Shown here: piece by piece, positions 26,610 through 35,256 of the stretch | Layout: each line of letters begins with the position of its first letter | How positions within the stretch are numbered: the first letter of the stretch is position 1 | DNA from: Runella defluvii | GTDB lineage: Bacteria > Bacteroidota > Bacteroidia > Cytophagales > Spirosomataceae | Assembly: GCF_014195535.1 (NCBI RefSeq) | Contig: NZ_JACIBY010000001.1 | Span: forward strand, 1-64,000 | Direction: 5' to 3' | Length of the DNA: 64,000 bases | The notes under the pieces: model-generated | Told to the model about the DNA's origin: nothing | The model's database searches: none | What the model saw: the letters and a program-made list of their open reading frames with translations, nothing else | Position numbers and translations under genes: made by a program

Positions 26610-28103
26610 ATGAAATATCCTCTCTACGGCCTTTTTGCGCTTTTGTTTGCACAAGTCCTGAAGGCACAAAATGCCCAAATTACCCTCAAAATGGCTCCTG
26701 AGGCCACCAACTTTTCGGTGTCGCTGGTGACGGAAAAAGTAAAATTCCAGCCTTCGCCAGCCATTGGTTTGGCCGACGTTGAGTTTCTAAATATTGGTTA
26801 TTTTGAAATTACCAATCAAAAAGTCGCCAATGCGGAAGTGGCGCTGACCGAACCTCAGTTGGTACGGCTTCAAATTGTTCCTACTTCTGCGGGGGCTTCG
26901 GCCTACCAGCCTGTTAGTCAAAGCTTTAATTGGGTATTGTTTGTCAGTCCCAACGATAAGCTGACGGTGACGATTCATCCCAACAAATCGTTGACTTTTG
27001 AGGGGACAAATGCCTACTACCAAGAGTTTTTGCGGGATTATTTCAAAGAAAACTTATACGAATACTTGCCCGTATTTGGCTACAAACCTACCAAAAACGA
27101 CAACAGCATCATCTTGCCAAAGGTGGATAGCCTGCAACAAGCTCGTTTGCAGCGTTTTCAAACATTGAAAAGCCAACAACCCATCAGCGAAGCGTTTGAT
27201 GCGTATATCACGGCGACCATCAACACCGAAGCGTATTTAACCCGTCAGTTGGTATTGGATAAAAAAATCCGTGAAAGTCAGGGAGTTCAACTCAAAGGTA
27301 CGCAGCGCCAAGAGGTAGAAAATTTTACGCTTCAAAACTTTAAAATCTTGCCCGATGCCGCCCTTATGAGTGAGCCGTACCGCCGCGAATTGGTCAATCA
27401 TATCCTGATTCCAATTACCAAAAAGTACCCAACAGATTCGGCACAACGCTACATTTTGTCGGGAGAAGCCTTACAACTAGCTTACCAAGAAAGCGACGAA
27501 CAGCTACGAGCCTATCCCAAACAACGCGCTTACTTGCTCACGCATTGGGTTGACTATGCGGTGGCGTTTAGAAGCGACATGACTGCGGCTCATAGTTTAT
27601 TGGAAAAATTTGAACGTGCGTACCCATCTTCCGAGCTCATTCCGTATTTCAAACAAAGCATTACGGCCAAAGAAGGCATGTACGTAGGAAAGGGCGCCCC
27701 CAACTTTTTACTCAAAGACCGCGATGGCAAAGAAGTAACCCTCCAAAGTCTGCAAGGAAAGCCCATTTGTATTGCGTTTTGCTTTAATCTCAAACAACAC
27801 GAGCTTATTTTTAAGCCGCTCGAAGAAGCGTATAAGGGTCGTTTAACGTTTGTTTATCTCAACGTTACGCCCAATACGTCTTTTGAGCTTTGGCAATCGT
27901 TGACCGAGAACCGTCCGAGTGTTGTCCATCTTTGGGCTTCCGACGAAGACGCACAAAAATTAAAAGAAACCTACGCAACCACCATGGGGTATCCATTCGT
28001 ATTGATAGATGCGCAAGGAAAGATTGTAGAACGCTGGATTCCGCAAGAATTTCCTGATAACAAAACGCTTCAAAAAGAGTTAAGTGGATTGGTAAAGAAG
28101 TGA
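26610..28103 (+). CDS. Secreted thioredoxin-fold (TlpA-like) protein without a CXXC site
   Basis: The 497-residue precursor has a signal peptide ending VLKAQ. A long N-terminal part follows (about 20-350, with PSQSF/SPNDKLTVTIHPNKSLTFEG strands like DUF4369/TlpA N-domains). The C-terminal redoxin-like domain starts GKGAPNFLLKDRDGKEVTLQSLQGKPICIAFCFN. Where redox-active relatives have WCxxC this protein reads FCFNL, so the second cysteine is missing and thiol-disulfide exchange is unlikely. The rest of the fold (YATTMGYPFVLIDAQGKIVERW) is intact. It probably has a structural or binding role in the periplasm. It is a single gene 48 bp after dnaE. Confidence 0.82.
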   Translation: MKYPLYGLFALLFAQVLKAQNAQITLKMAPEATNFSVSLVTEKVKFQPSPAIGLADVEFLNIGYFEITNQKVANAEVALTEPQLVRLQIVPTSAGASAYQPVSQSFNWVLFVSPNDKLTVTIHPNKSLTFEGTNAYYQEFLRDYFKENLYEYLPVFGYKPTKNDNSIILPKVDSLQQARLQRFQTLKSQQPISEAFDAYITATINTEAYLTRQLVLDKKIRESQGVQLKGTQRQEVENFTLQNFKILPDAALMSEPYRRELVNHILIPITKKYPTDSAQRYILSGEALQLAYQESDEQLRAYPKQRAYLLTHWVDYAVAFRSDMTAAHSLLEKFERAYPSSELIPYFKQSITAKEGMYVGKGAPNFLLKDRDGKEVTLQSLQGKPICIAFCFNLKQHELIFKPLEEAYKGRLTFVYLNVTPNTSFELWQSLTENRPSVVHLWASDEDAQKLKETYATTMGYPFVLIDAQGKIVERWIPQEFPDNKTLQKELSGLVKK

Positions 28104-28119
28104 TTGGTTTCGTGAAGAG

Positions 28120-28156
28120 AATCGCCGCTATGGGTAACCATGCGGCGATTTTTTTT
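28120..28156 (+). terminator. Bidirectional terminator between convergent genes
   Basis: AATCGCCGC (28120-28128) pairs with GCGGCGATT (28142-28150) and is followed by an eight-T run. The T run abuts the stop codon of the M23 peptidase gene coming from the other side. Confidence 0.9.
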
Positions 28157-28898
28157 ATCGTATTATTTCAGCGCTCGCTAACCAATCGTAGGTGTTTATA
28201 GGATGAGGAAGCGCTTCGGGAGTCAGTTGAAGATACATCATGTGGAGGTGGGTCCCTGAGCGTGCCTTGGCGGCATTGAGCCCCGTACGACCTACTTCCG
28301 CTATTTTTTGTCCAAGTGTTATTTCGTCGCCTGCTTCGACCATTACTTTGCTATGGTGGGCATAATAAAACAACCCGTCGAGGCAAGGGTCATAAATCCA
28401 CACAAAATTGCCGCCTCGGTACAAGCTTTCGGGTGACCAATTCGTTTCGGTTGCTACTACAATGCCAGGGCGCATCGCCAACACATCCACGGGTTTATCT
28501 GTCTGGTCATCAACGCTATCTTGGTTGCGGTCATACACAAAAATATCGTGAGCAGGGTGGCTTCCTTGCACTTTATGGTCAAATAAATTAAAGCCTTTTG
28601 GGCGAAAACCCGACCCATGTCCTCCGATGTTGTTGGCATCGTAATCGCGCAAAGGAAACACAAATCGAACCGAATCCGTGCAGTTTTGCTGACGATACGG
28701 CTGAGTTACTTGGCGCAATTCTCGCAAAATGGCCTGAAAGCGCAATTGAGCCGAATCAGGCGTCAGGGTTTGTTCACGAATCTGCGTATTCAAATCTTGA
28801 AAAGCCATTCCCAACGTTATCATTTGTTCGCGCGGGGCATCCGAACGAGCTGCCAGTAAGCCTAAAATCAGAATGATAAGAGCGTTAAACTTCTGCAT
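28155..28898 (-). CDS. M23 family (LytM-type) metallopeptidase
   Basis: This 247-residue exported protein (signal peptide about 1-20) has the Zn site of M23 endopeptidases: HPAHD (His114, Asp118) in place of the more usual HxGxD, a YYAHHS segment near 179-183, and GTHLHM (His217, His219). Such enzymes cut peptide cross-links in peptidoglycan. The insert DRNQDSVDDQTDKP near 123-136 resembles a Ca-binding loop. It lies 18 bp after the SMP-30-like gene on the same strand, so the two may be co-transcribed. Confidence 0.88.
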   Translation of the reverse strand: MQKFNALIILILGLLAARSDAPREQMITLGMAFQDLNTQIREQTLTPDSAQLRFQAILRELRQVTQPYRQQNCTDSVRFVFPLRDYDANNIGGHGSGFRPKGFNLFDHKVQGSHPAHDIFVYDRNQDSVDDQTDKPVDVLAMRPGIVVATETNWSPESLYRGGNFVWIYDPCLDGLFYYAHHSKVMVEAGDEITLGQKIAEVGRTGLNAAKARSGTHLHMMYLQLTPEALPHPINTYDWLASAEIIR

Positions 28899-28916
28899 CT
28901 AAACGTATTAATGGGG

Positions 28917-29813
28917 TTATTTCTTTCCTAAAAAAGCTTGCATCATTGTCCACTCTCTACCAGGAGCATCGGCGGTAAAGGTTTCCATACAGCCTCTGTC
29001 TTGTAAAGTGATGTAGCAAGTTCGCCCTTTTTTGCCTCCAAAACAAATATTAGACACACTTTTGCCTTTGGTTTTGATGGTCTTAACGATTTTTCCATCG
29101 GGTGCTACAACAGCTACTTCTCCCTTGCCATGACGTGTGATATACAGGTTTCCGTTGGCGTCGCAGCGCATCCCGTCCATTCCTCCGTCGGCAAATTGTA
29201 TCAACAACCGTTTGTTCGACAAGCTTCCATCTGCGCCAATATCGAAAGCCCAGACGTTACGTTGCACGCTTTCATTGACGTACAATGTCCGTTCGTCAGG
29301 ACTCACATCAATGCCGTTGGTTGTTCCCATTGAGGGAGCGACAATTTTGGCTTTTCCTTCGGGCGACACGTGCCAGACTTGCCCCGTTCCAGCTTTCCAG
29401 TTGGGGTCCGAACAAAAAATGTGCCCTTTGCTCGTAATCGCTAAATCATTGGGTTGATTCATGCTTGGTTCGTGGCAGTGAACACTCACTTGCTTTGTTT
29501 CTAGATTGACTTTCAGTACATTATGGCCTGTAAAATCGGCGACATAAAAAGTGTTGGCATTGCCAAAACGTATCCCATTTCCTGTGCTTCCTTTGGGTAA
29601 GGTCAAAAAAATCGACGTTTTGTTGCGTTTGGGGATTTGGGCAATGGTGCCATCCATGGCATAGTTGACGGCATAGACATTGCCTTCGCCATCTACCGAT
29701 GGCCCTTCGCAGTTGTTGGTAAACTCATGTTCACGGGTAAAGTCGGAGGTTTGGGCAAGGGCTCCGAGTCCAGATAACGCAGTAAGAATAGTTGAGAGGT
29801 AAAAATGGCGCAT
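28917..29813 (-). CDS. SMP-30/gluconolactonase-like secreted beta-propeller
   Basis: This 298-residue protein has a signal peptide (ending ALAQ) and a six-bladed propeller. It shows the metal-site pattern of the SMP-30 family: NNCEGPSVDGEGNVYAVN, NQPNDLAITSKGHIFCSDPNW, TNGIDVSPDERTLYVNESVQRNVWAFD, and GGMDGMRCDANGNLYIT. Members hydrolyse sugar lactones or other esters; the substrate here is unknown. It heads a leftward pair with the M23 peptidase. Confidence 0.88.
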   Translation of the reverse strand: MRHFYLSTILTALSGLGALAQTSDFTREHEFTNNCEGPSVDGEGNVYAVNYAMDGTIAQIPKRNKTSIFLTLPKGSTGNGIRFGNANTFYVADFTGHNVLKVNLETKQVSVHCHEPSMNQPNDLAITSKGHIFCSDPNWKAGTGQVWHVSPEGKAKIVAPSMGTTNGIDVSPDERTLYVNESVQRNVWAFDIGADGSLSNKRLLIQFADGGMDGMRCDANGNLYITRHGKGEVAVVAPDGKIVKTIKTKGKSVSNICFGGKKGRTCYITLQDRGCMETFTADAPGREWTMMQAFLGKK

Positions 29814-29865
29814 GGTTTCGCTGGTTTTAGAATACTGTAAAGATTAAGGTTTGACTCAAAATAAA

Positions 29866-29900
29866 AAAACTTTCCAAGTGACGAACACCTGAAAAGTTTT
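29866..29900 (-). terminator. Terminator of the TlpA-like gene
   Basis: AAAACTTT (29866-29873) pairs with AAAGTTTT (29893-29900), with inner CA.GTG/CAC.TG pairs. It lies 39 bp beyond the TlpA-like stop on the minus strand and gives a U-rich end. Confidence 0.75.
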
Positions 29901-29939
29901 CATGGTTTATTTTTCTAGCAGTAAAAAGCGAGAAGAAGT

Positions 29940-31058
29940 CTAATTATTTACTTTCAACACTTCTTCCAATTTTTTCTCAAGTGCCTCGCCGCGAAGGTTT
30001 TTACCGATAATTTTTCCGTCTTTGTCCAACAAAAACGTTGCAGGGATACCGTTCACCCCGTATGTTTGGGCAGCAGCCGATTGCCAATACTTCAAATCAG
30101 ATACGTGACTTGGCCACAACAAACCGTCTTTTTCAATGGCTTTAACCCACGCGGTTTTGTCTTTGTCGAGCGACACGCTAAAAATCTCGAAGCCTTTGTC
30201 TTTGAAGCGATTGTAGGCTTTCACCACATTAGGGTTTTCTTGGCGGCAAGGCCCGCACCACGACGCCCAAAAGTCAATCAAAACTACTTTTCCACGAAGG
30301 GATGAAAGGCTAAGGGGTTTGTCGCCTGTTGTGTTGAGGGTAATTTCAGGGGCACTGTCACCAATCTGAATTCCGCGCATACGTTTGGCATTACCGACAA
30401 AAATTTGCCCTTGCTTCATGTTAGGGCGCTCTTTCTCAAACTTCTGAGCTAGGTCGAAAATAGTACTCATTTCTACCTCTGGGTTGAGGAAATTGGTCGC
30501 AAACAACGCCGACAACGAAGTTCCCATTTCTGGAATCATAGCCTTCACTTTGGCCGTAAAGTCCTTGCTTTCTGCTTCAAATGCTTGCTGAATTTCGGCT
30601 ATTTTCTTGCTGTCTTTCTTTTGTTCCGCTTTGGCGTATTCATCTTGCCATTTGGCCGATTTTTCTGACATTACCTTATAGAGTCCCAACAACTTTTGGT
30701 AGTAATCGTTGTTGGCCGAACCTTTGATTTGCGCAGCGCCATTTTCCGTTCCATCCGCAGTAACTTCAATATTTTCACCGCCTTCAATGAGCACAATGAA
30801 GCGTTGTTTTTTAGCGATGTTCACCTGATAAACAGTCCCTTCGTCAAGCTCTTTACGCTTAAACGTAAAACGCTTATCGTTACCCACCGTCACTGAGTCT
30901 AGTACAACCAACGGCTGAGTTCCAGGGATTTCGAGATACACTTTTTCCTTGGGTTGCAATGTTTTAGCCGTGCCCGATATGGTAAAATCTTTAGGCGTGC
31001 TTTGTGCAAAGAGGGTTATGCTTGCCAATAATGCCGAGGCAGTCAGTAGTTGTTTCAT
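29940..31058 (-). CDS. TlpA-family thiol-disulfide oxidoreductase with DUF4369 domain
   Basis: From the ATG at 31058 the product has 372 residues: a signal peptide ending TLFAQ, a DUF4369-like N-terminal domain (about 20-115), a helical linker, and a thioredoxin domain with FWASWCGPC (CGPC at 268-271) and the cis-proline segment GIPATFLLD. It is a periplasmic reductase, probably for cytochrome c maturation or protein disulfides. The frame is open 36 codons upstream, but only the internal ATG gives a signal peptide at the N-terminus. It is transcribed alone. Confidence 0.9.
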   Translation of the reverse strand: MKQLLTASALLASITLFAQSTPKDFTISGTAKTLQPKEKVYLEIPGTQPLVVLDSVTVGNDKRFTFKRKELDEGTVYQVNIAKKQRFIVLIEGGENIEVTADGTENGAAQIKGSANNDYYQKLLGLYKVMSEKSAKWQDEYAKAEQKKDSKKIAEIQQAFEAESKDFTAKVKAMIPEMGTSLSALFATNFLNPEVEMSTIFDLAQKFEKERPNMKQGQIFVGNAKRMRGIQIGDSAPEITLNTTGDKPLSLSSLRGKVVLIDFWASWCGPCRQENPNVVKAYNRFKDKGFEIFSVSLDKDKTAWVKAIEKDGLLWPSHVSDLKYWQSAAAQTYGVNGIPATFLLDKDGKIIGKNLRGEALEKKLEEVLKVNN

Positions 31059-31133
31059 TGTTGTGCGAATGTTTGCCAATAGTGAACGAAAAAAGGCCGC
31101 TTTTGTTGCGTGTGTTACAAAGGTACAAAAAAC

Positions 31134-31170
31134 AAAAATGCTGCCAGTCATTCTGACCAGCAGCATTTTT
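31134..31170 (-). terminator. Terminator of the PspC/LiaF-like cluster
   Basis: AAAAATGCTGC (31134-31144) pairs with GCAGCATTTTT (31160-31170), with inner GTCA/TGAC pairs. It lies 34 bp beyond the stop of the LiaF-like gene and ahead of the TlpA-like gene's start. Confidence 0.9.
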
Positions 31171-31203
31171 GAAACTATTTATTTTTCAAGTTATTGGTTT
31201 TAT

Positions 31204-32220
31204 CTAGTAGCGATTCACTTCCAAAGAAGAGATACCACCCTCGTACGAAATTTTGATTTTTTTCTTCGCCGAGTTATAGTTAGAAGTGCGATACAAACCG
31301 CTGCTGATTTTTTCAAAATTGTCGAGGTCTTTTGAGTTGAGCGCTCCGTCGATTTTAAATTCACAACCTACCGATTCGGGGATGTTAATTTCAATGGAGG
31401 CTACGCCAGCTTCAATGTCGATTTGGGCGTCGTTTTCTACGTTTTCGCCGAGTTTGAGGTCAACTTCGGCAGCACCTGCACCGAGTTTTACTTTTTTTAC
31501 CCGATAGGCCGACAAGTCGAAATTCCCTTTTCCAGCACCAAGCCCCAAATCGAAGGTCCAAGTAGGTTTATCGCTCAAACGCATCTCTACGCGGTTATCC
31601 ATATTGTCAAAATCACGAATACGGATTTTCTTGCGACCTGTGCTGTCTTTGCTTTCCATTTCAAAGTCCACCACGCTTGTTTTGGTGCTTTCGTTTCGTT
31701 TTGCCGTCATGATATAGTTCCCAAACTCCGTTTCAGCATCTGCTTCTACCAGTTGAGAGGTAGTGCCTTCAATGGTAAATTCACCTGCACCAGCGCCAAA
31801 TTTCAAAGTTGCATCGGCAATATTTTCGGTAAATGGCTCAGAAAAGTGGGTTTTCCCGTCTTTTGAGTAGGTATCGGAGCGTTCTTCGTAGTCCTTGCGG
31901 TGGTTATGTTGGTCATCATCATCGTCATCAAAATCGTCGATGTTGAACTCAAAACCACGGTCGTCCCAGTCGTGAAACTTTTTATTGGCGCCATTAATGA
32001 TGGCCGATGGAATCGCTAAGGCAATCAAAATGGCGGTTACGACCCCAGACCAAGATTGTTTGAGTAACAAAACTCCTCCAGCCAATATCAATAAAACAGG
32101 CCAAAAGCGAAGCGTAAAGCCCCAGTCAATGTGAAACCAACCGAGGGTTTTGGCCAAAAGCACCAACCCAAAGGCCAGAAGTATAGAACCCCAAACGAGG
32201 GTATTAGAGGATTGTTTCAT
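31204..32220 (-). CDS. LiaF-like membrane protein with DUF5668 domain and toast-rack C-terminus
   Basis: This 338-residue protein has hydrophobic N-terminal helices (LVWGSILLAFGLVLLAKTLGWF, FWPVLLILAGGVLLLKQSW, VTAILIALAIPSAII). A striking acidic stretch with six consecutive Asp residues follows (near 93-103). The long beta-rich C-terminal part has repeated KLGAGAAEVDLKLG and LGLGAGKGNFDLS motifs, as in the LiaF/toast-rack fold (DUF2154-like). Homologues sense or damp envelope stress. It is the last gene of a leftward cluster with the 56-residue DUF5668 protein and the PspC protein, which supports that role. Confidence 0.85.
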   Translation of the reverse strand: MKQSSNTLVWGSILLAFGLVLLAKTLGWFHIDWGFTLRFWPVLLILAGGVLLLKQSWSGVVTAILIALAIPSAIINGANKKFHDWDDRGFEFNIDDFDDDDDDQHNHRKDYEERSDTYSKDGKTHFSEPFTENIADATLKFGAGAGEFTIEGTTSQLVEADAETEFGNYIMTAKRNESTKTSVVDFEMESKDSTGRKKIRIRDFDNMDNRVEMRLSDKPTWTFDLGLGAGKGNFDLSAYRVKKVKLGAGAAEVDLKLGENVENDAQIDIEAGVASIEINIPESVGCEFKIDGALNSKDLDNFEKISSGLYRTSNYNSAKKKIKISYEGGISSLEVNRY

Positions 32221-32232
32221 GGCGAAGTGAGG

Positions 32233-32403
32233 TTAGGAAAGATTTTTGATTTTATCTTTAAAGATGAGCAACGCTCCTCCGACAATCAACACAACAGGTA
32301 AAAAATAACGCTCGAAATCAAACCAATCAAACAACTCACGCATGAGTAAGAGGCCGCCGATTAATACGAGGATAATTCCCCAGAAAGTGCTTCGATAATT
32401 CAT
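32233..32403 (-). CDS. 56-residue DUF5668/LiaI-like membrane protein
   Basis: A short frame on the minus strand starts MNYRSTFWGIILVLIGGLLL and ends LLIFKDKIKNLS. It has two predicted membrane helices (about 7-20 and 35-48) separated by a FDWFDFERY hinge. The pattern WG-I-LI-GGLLL matches the repeated DUF5668/LiaI-LiaF transmembrane hairpin, also found at the N-terminus of the next gene and the C-terminal part of the PspC protein. It lies 12 bp before the LiaF-like gene and 57 bp after the PspC gene, so it is the middle gene of that cluster. Confidence 0.85.
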   Translation of the reverse strand: MNYRSTFWGIILVLIGGLLLMRELFDWFDFERYFLPVVLIVGGALLIFKDKIKNLS

Positions 32404-32460
32404 GGCAATCAAAATTTAGAGGTGTAAAGAAGTAAACGTTTTTTAGTGAGTATTGCTGTA

Positions 32461-33054
32461 TTAGGCTTTGGGCTCATCGGGGCTTTTGTCCTCTGTTGGT
32501 TCGTCCGAAGATGGCACCGTTGGGGTGGTTGGTTCGGTAGAAGCAGGAGGCTGCCACGAAGAGATAGGAGCCGAGTCGGTCCACGAGGGGGTAGCACGGT
32601 CGCTATCCACCGAGGAAGTTGGCGTTCCGCTTTGGGAGTTGTTGTGTCTCAAAATCAAAAACAAACCAATGCCAATCAAAATCGCCGCTGGAATGTACTT
32701 CTGTAGGTGCATCCAGTAGAAAAGACGGTCGAAAAGCATAAAGCCACCAATCAAAAGTAAACCGTATCCTACGATTTCTATTCCACGGTTACTGGTTTTC
32801 TTAGGAGCCATATCGTCGGGATACTGCCAACTATTCTCCAACCCAGCGGCGGGAGTAGAAGGGCCGCCTACTGGCAACGCTACCCACAGAATGATGTATA
32901 ATAATACGATGGGGAACCCTTTCGCAAAAATCATTAGGACGATAAGGATGACACGCATCAAGGCTTTGTCCATTCCGAAATAATCGGCAAGACCAGCAGC
33001 GACACCGCCTAAAACGGCTTCACTTTGTATTCGACGTAAGGGCTTATTGTTCAT
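32461..33054 (-). CDS. PspC-domain membrane protein
   Basis: This 197-residue protein starts with a PspC domain (RRIQSEAVLGGVAAGLADYFGMDKALMRVILIVLMIF...IVLLYIILWVALP, about 5-62). A DUF5668-like hairpin follows (IEIVGYGLLLIGGFMLFDRLF, IPAAILIGIGLFLILRHN, about 90-140), then a Ser/Thr/Pro/Asp-rich tail of about 55 residues. PspC proteins act in the phage-shock-type envelope stress response at the inner membrane. No pspA is nearby. It is the first gene of the leftward cluster, and the 162 bp upstream should hold the promoter. Confidence 0.9.
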   Translation of the reverse strand: MNNKPLRRIQSEAVLGGVAAGLADYFGMDKALMRVILIVLMIFAKGFPIVLLYIILWVALPVGGPSTPAAGLENSWQYPDDMAPKKTSNRGIEIVGYGLLLIGGFMLFDRLFYWMHLQKYIPAAILIGIGLFLILRHNNSQSGTPTSSVDSDRATPSWTDSAPISSWQPPASTEPTTPTVPSSDEPTEDKSPDEPKA

Positions 33055-33216
33055 GGCTATGGTTGATTTATAAGTGATTGTTAAAAGTTGGTTTGTGTGC
33101 CGTGGGGCTTTATTGTTGATTCAAAGGTACTATGCAATGCAAGGTAATAAAATATTTTTTACGACCAACGGTTAAAGGACAAAATGAATGGAGAATTTTG
33201 GGGATGAGGTGGAAGT

Positions 33217-33684
33217 CTAGGAAAGGAGATTTTTCTCAAAATAGACCACATCCGCCTCTGGATTGAAATTATAAGGAGAGATTGGCTGAAAGCCGTAGGA
33301 GGTATATAGTTTTACGGCGGCTTCCAAGCGTTGTAGGCTGTCTAAACGCATGGTATGGTAGCCCAACGATTGTGCGGTTTGGAGCGCAACGTCCATCAAT
33401 TCCCGCCCCCAGCGCTTACCTCGGTAAGTAGGGCGGATATACATTCGTTTTAATTCACAAATGCCTTCTTCTAATTTTCGCAAGGCGGCACAGCCTACAA
33501 AACTGTCGTCTTCTTCCAACAACCACAACTCGCCGACAGGTGGGCCATACATGGTCGGAAGGAGTTGAAGTTCGTTGTCGAACTTCTGAAACTGCAAATC
33601 AATGCCAAGGCTGGTGGCGTACTCTTTGAAGAGTTCGACGGCCTCAAGGTAGTGTTCAGAAGTTCGAGCAACGATGATATTCAT
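33217..33684 (-). CDS. GNAT-family N-acetyltransferase
   Basis: This 155-residue protein has the GNAT acetyl-CoA fold: CELKRMYIRPTYRGKRWGRELMDVAL (about 76-101, with the pyrophosphate loop reading RGKRWG in place of R/QxxGxG/A) and the later YTSYGFQPI segment. The acceptor substrate cannot be read from sequence. It starts 3 bp after thrC on the same strand, so the two form an operon. This spacing may mean co-expression only, not a role in threonine synthesis. Confidence 0.88.
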   Translation of the reverse strand: MNIIVARTSEHYLEAVELFKEYATSLGIDLQFQKFDNELQLLPTMYGPPVGELWLLEEDDSFVGCAALRKLEEGICELKRMYIRPTYRGKRWGRELMDVALQTAQSLGYHTMRLDSLQRLEAAVKLYTSYGFQPISPYNFNPEADVVYFEKNLLS

Positions 33685-33687
33685 AGT

Positions 33688-34989
33688 TTATCCCAACAAA
33701 TAGGCTTTGAAATCAGCAAACTGTTTGGTCATTGGGGTAGCCACTTTTTCTTTACTGAGCAAATCAGACAAACGCGTCGGAATCTCGACGTCGCCAGTGC
33801 CCAACGCTTCTTCCACAACGTTTAAGAATTTGGCATAATGCGCCGTTGACAAAAATACCCCCGCTACTTCTTTTTGGGTTAGGTTCGTGTATTCTTTTAA
33901 ACCTAAATAAGCCACGGCCGTATGTGGGCACATCAAATAGCCCGTGCGGTCATATACCTCGCGCATGGCGGCTTTGGTTTGGTCATCATTAAACCAAAAC
34001 CCAGAAATGTCTTGTTTTACTTTGGCCCATTCATCCCCAAAAAAGCGAGTCATCCGCACAAAATTGCTTGGATTGCCTACGTCCATGGCGTTAGAAATGG
34101 TTTCAACCGACGGTACAGGCGCATAATTTCCGTTCGACAAATAATTAGGAACGACGTTGTTACGGTTGGTAGTGGCAATAAAATGCGCCACGGGTAAACC
34201 CATCCGATACGCCAAAAGTCCAGCGCTCAAGTTGCCAAAGTTTCCGCTAGGTACCGAAAACACCACAGGCAAACCTAATTGTTTCACTTGGGCATACGCG
34301 CGGAAATAATAGAACGACTGCGGAATGAGGCGTGAAATATTGATGGAGTTGGCCGAGGCTAGGTTGTACTTTTTATTGAGTTCATCGTCCAAAAATGCTT
34401 GTTTTACCAGCGCCTGGCAGTCATCAAATGTACCATCGACTTCTAGCGCGGTTACATTTCCGCCCAAGGTGGTCAATTGCTTTTCTTGAATATCGCTGAC
34501 CTTTCCGCTAGGATACAAAATCGTTACGTTGATGCCTGGTACATTATGAAACCCTTGGGCTACCGCGCCACCTGTATCTCCCGAAGTAGCCACTAAAATG
34601 CGTATTTCTTGCTGCGAACGTACCAAAAAGTAGGACATCAACGAAGCCATAAAGCGCGCCCCAAAATCCTTGAAAGCCATCGACGGCCCGTGGAATAGCT
34701 CCAAACAATACGTTTTATCTTCAATAGGGACAACTGGCGCATCAAAATCAAAGGCCCGCTCCACAATGCGCAAAATATCGGCTTCGGGAATGTCGTCGCT
34801 CAAAAGAGTTTTGGATACTTCAAACGCAATTTCGTTGAACGAACGTTGCTCGATATTCGCTAAAAAAGCGGGTGAAATACTGGGAATATGTTCGGGCATA
34901 TACAACCCATTATCGGCAGGAAGGCTACGAAAAACAGCTTCTTCTAAGGAGGCTTTGAGCTGTGTATTTTTGGTACTGTATAAAATCAT
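33688..34989 (-). CDS. thrC: Threonine synthase
   Basis: This 433-residue PLP enzyme converts O-phospho-L-homoserine to L-threonine. It shows YMPEHIPSIS in the N-terminal domain, HGPSMAFKDFGARFM with PLP Lys107, LVATSGDTGGAVAQGF and the SVPSGNFGNLSAGLLA phosphate-binding region. The ATG at 34989 (MILYSTKN) matches the family start; the frame is open 25 codons upstream without homology. The thrA and thrB genes that often accompany it are absent here. It is followed by a GNAT gene in the same operon. Confidence 0.96.
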   Translation of the reverse strand: MILYSTKNTQLKASLEEAVFRSLPADNGLYMPEHIPSISPAFLANIEQRSFNEIAFEVSKTLLSDDIPEADILRIVERAFDFDAPVVPIEDKTYCLELFHGPSMAFKDFGARFMASLMSYFLVRSQQEIRILVATSGDTGGAVAQGFHNVPGINVTILYPSGKVSDIQEKQLTTLGGNVTALEVDGTFDDCQALVKQAFLDDELNKKYNLASANSINISRLIPQSFYYFRAYAQVKQLGLPVVFSVPSGNFGNLSAGLLAYRMGLPVAHFIATTNRNNVVPNYLSNGNYAPVPSVETISNAMDVGNPSNFVRMTRFFGDEWAKVKQDISGFWFNDDQTKAAMREVYDRTGYLMCPHTAVAYLGLKEYTNLTQKEVAGVFLSTAHYAKFLNVVEEALGTGDVEIPTRLSDLLSKEKVATPMTKQFADFKAYLLG

Positions 34990-35194
34990 TGGAAGGTAGT
35001 ACGCGATGCGTGTTAATTTTTTACAAAATTGAGAATCCAAAATTACGCCGCTCATCCCCCTCATGCAAGAACTTCCTCATTTTTGCGTTTCGATGCACTT
35101 CAAAAAAGCTACAATAGATGGTGCGTAAAACGGAGAAAAAAAAATCTTTTTACATGACAGTCAAGGACAGTTGAGGGTATGCAGCTATCTAAGT

Positions 35195-35220
35195 TTGTAC
35201 AATTTGTTGTATTAATACAA
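35195..35220 (+). promoter_or_regulatory. Palindromic operator candidates upstream of the RhaT-like gene
   Basis: TTGTACAA (35195-35202) and the perfect 14-bp palindrome TTGTATTAATACAA (35207-35220) lie 12 bp apart, start to start, and 36-62 bp before the transporter start. Both share TTGTA/TACAA arms, so one dimeric repressor may bind both. The first resembles the core of the 43369 and 55861 elements. Confidence 0.5.
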
Positions 35221-35256
35221 TTTTCAACTCTTTACTAACTCAAAAACCGTTTTCTC

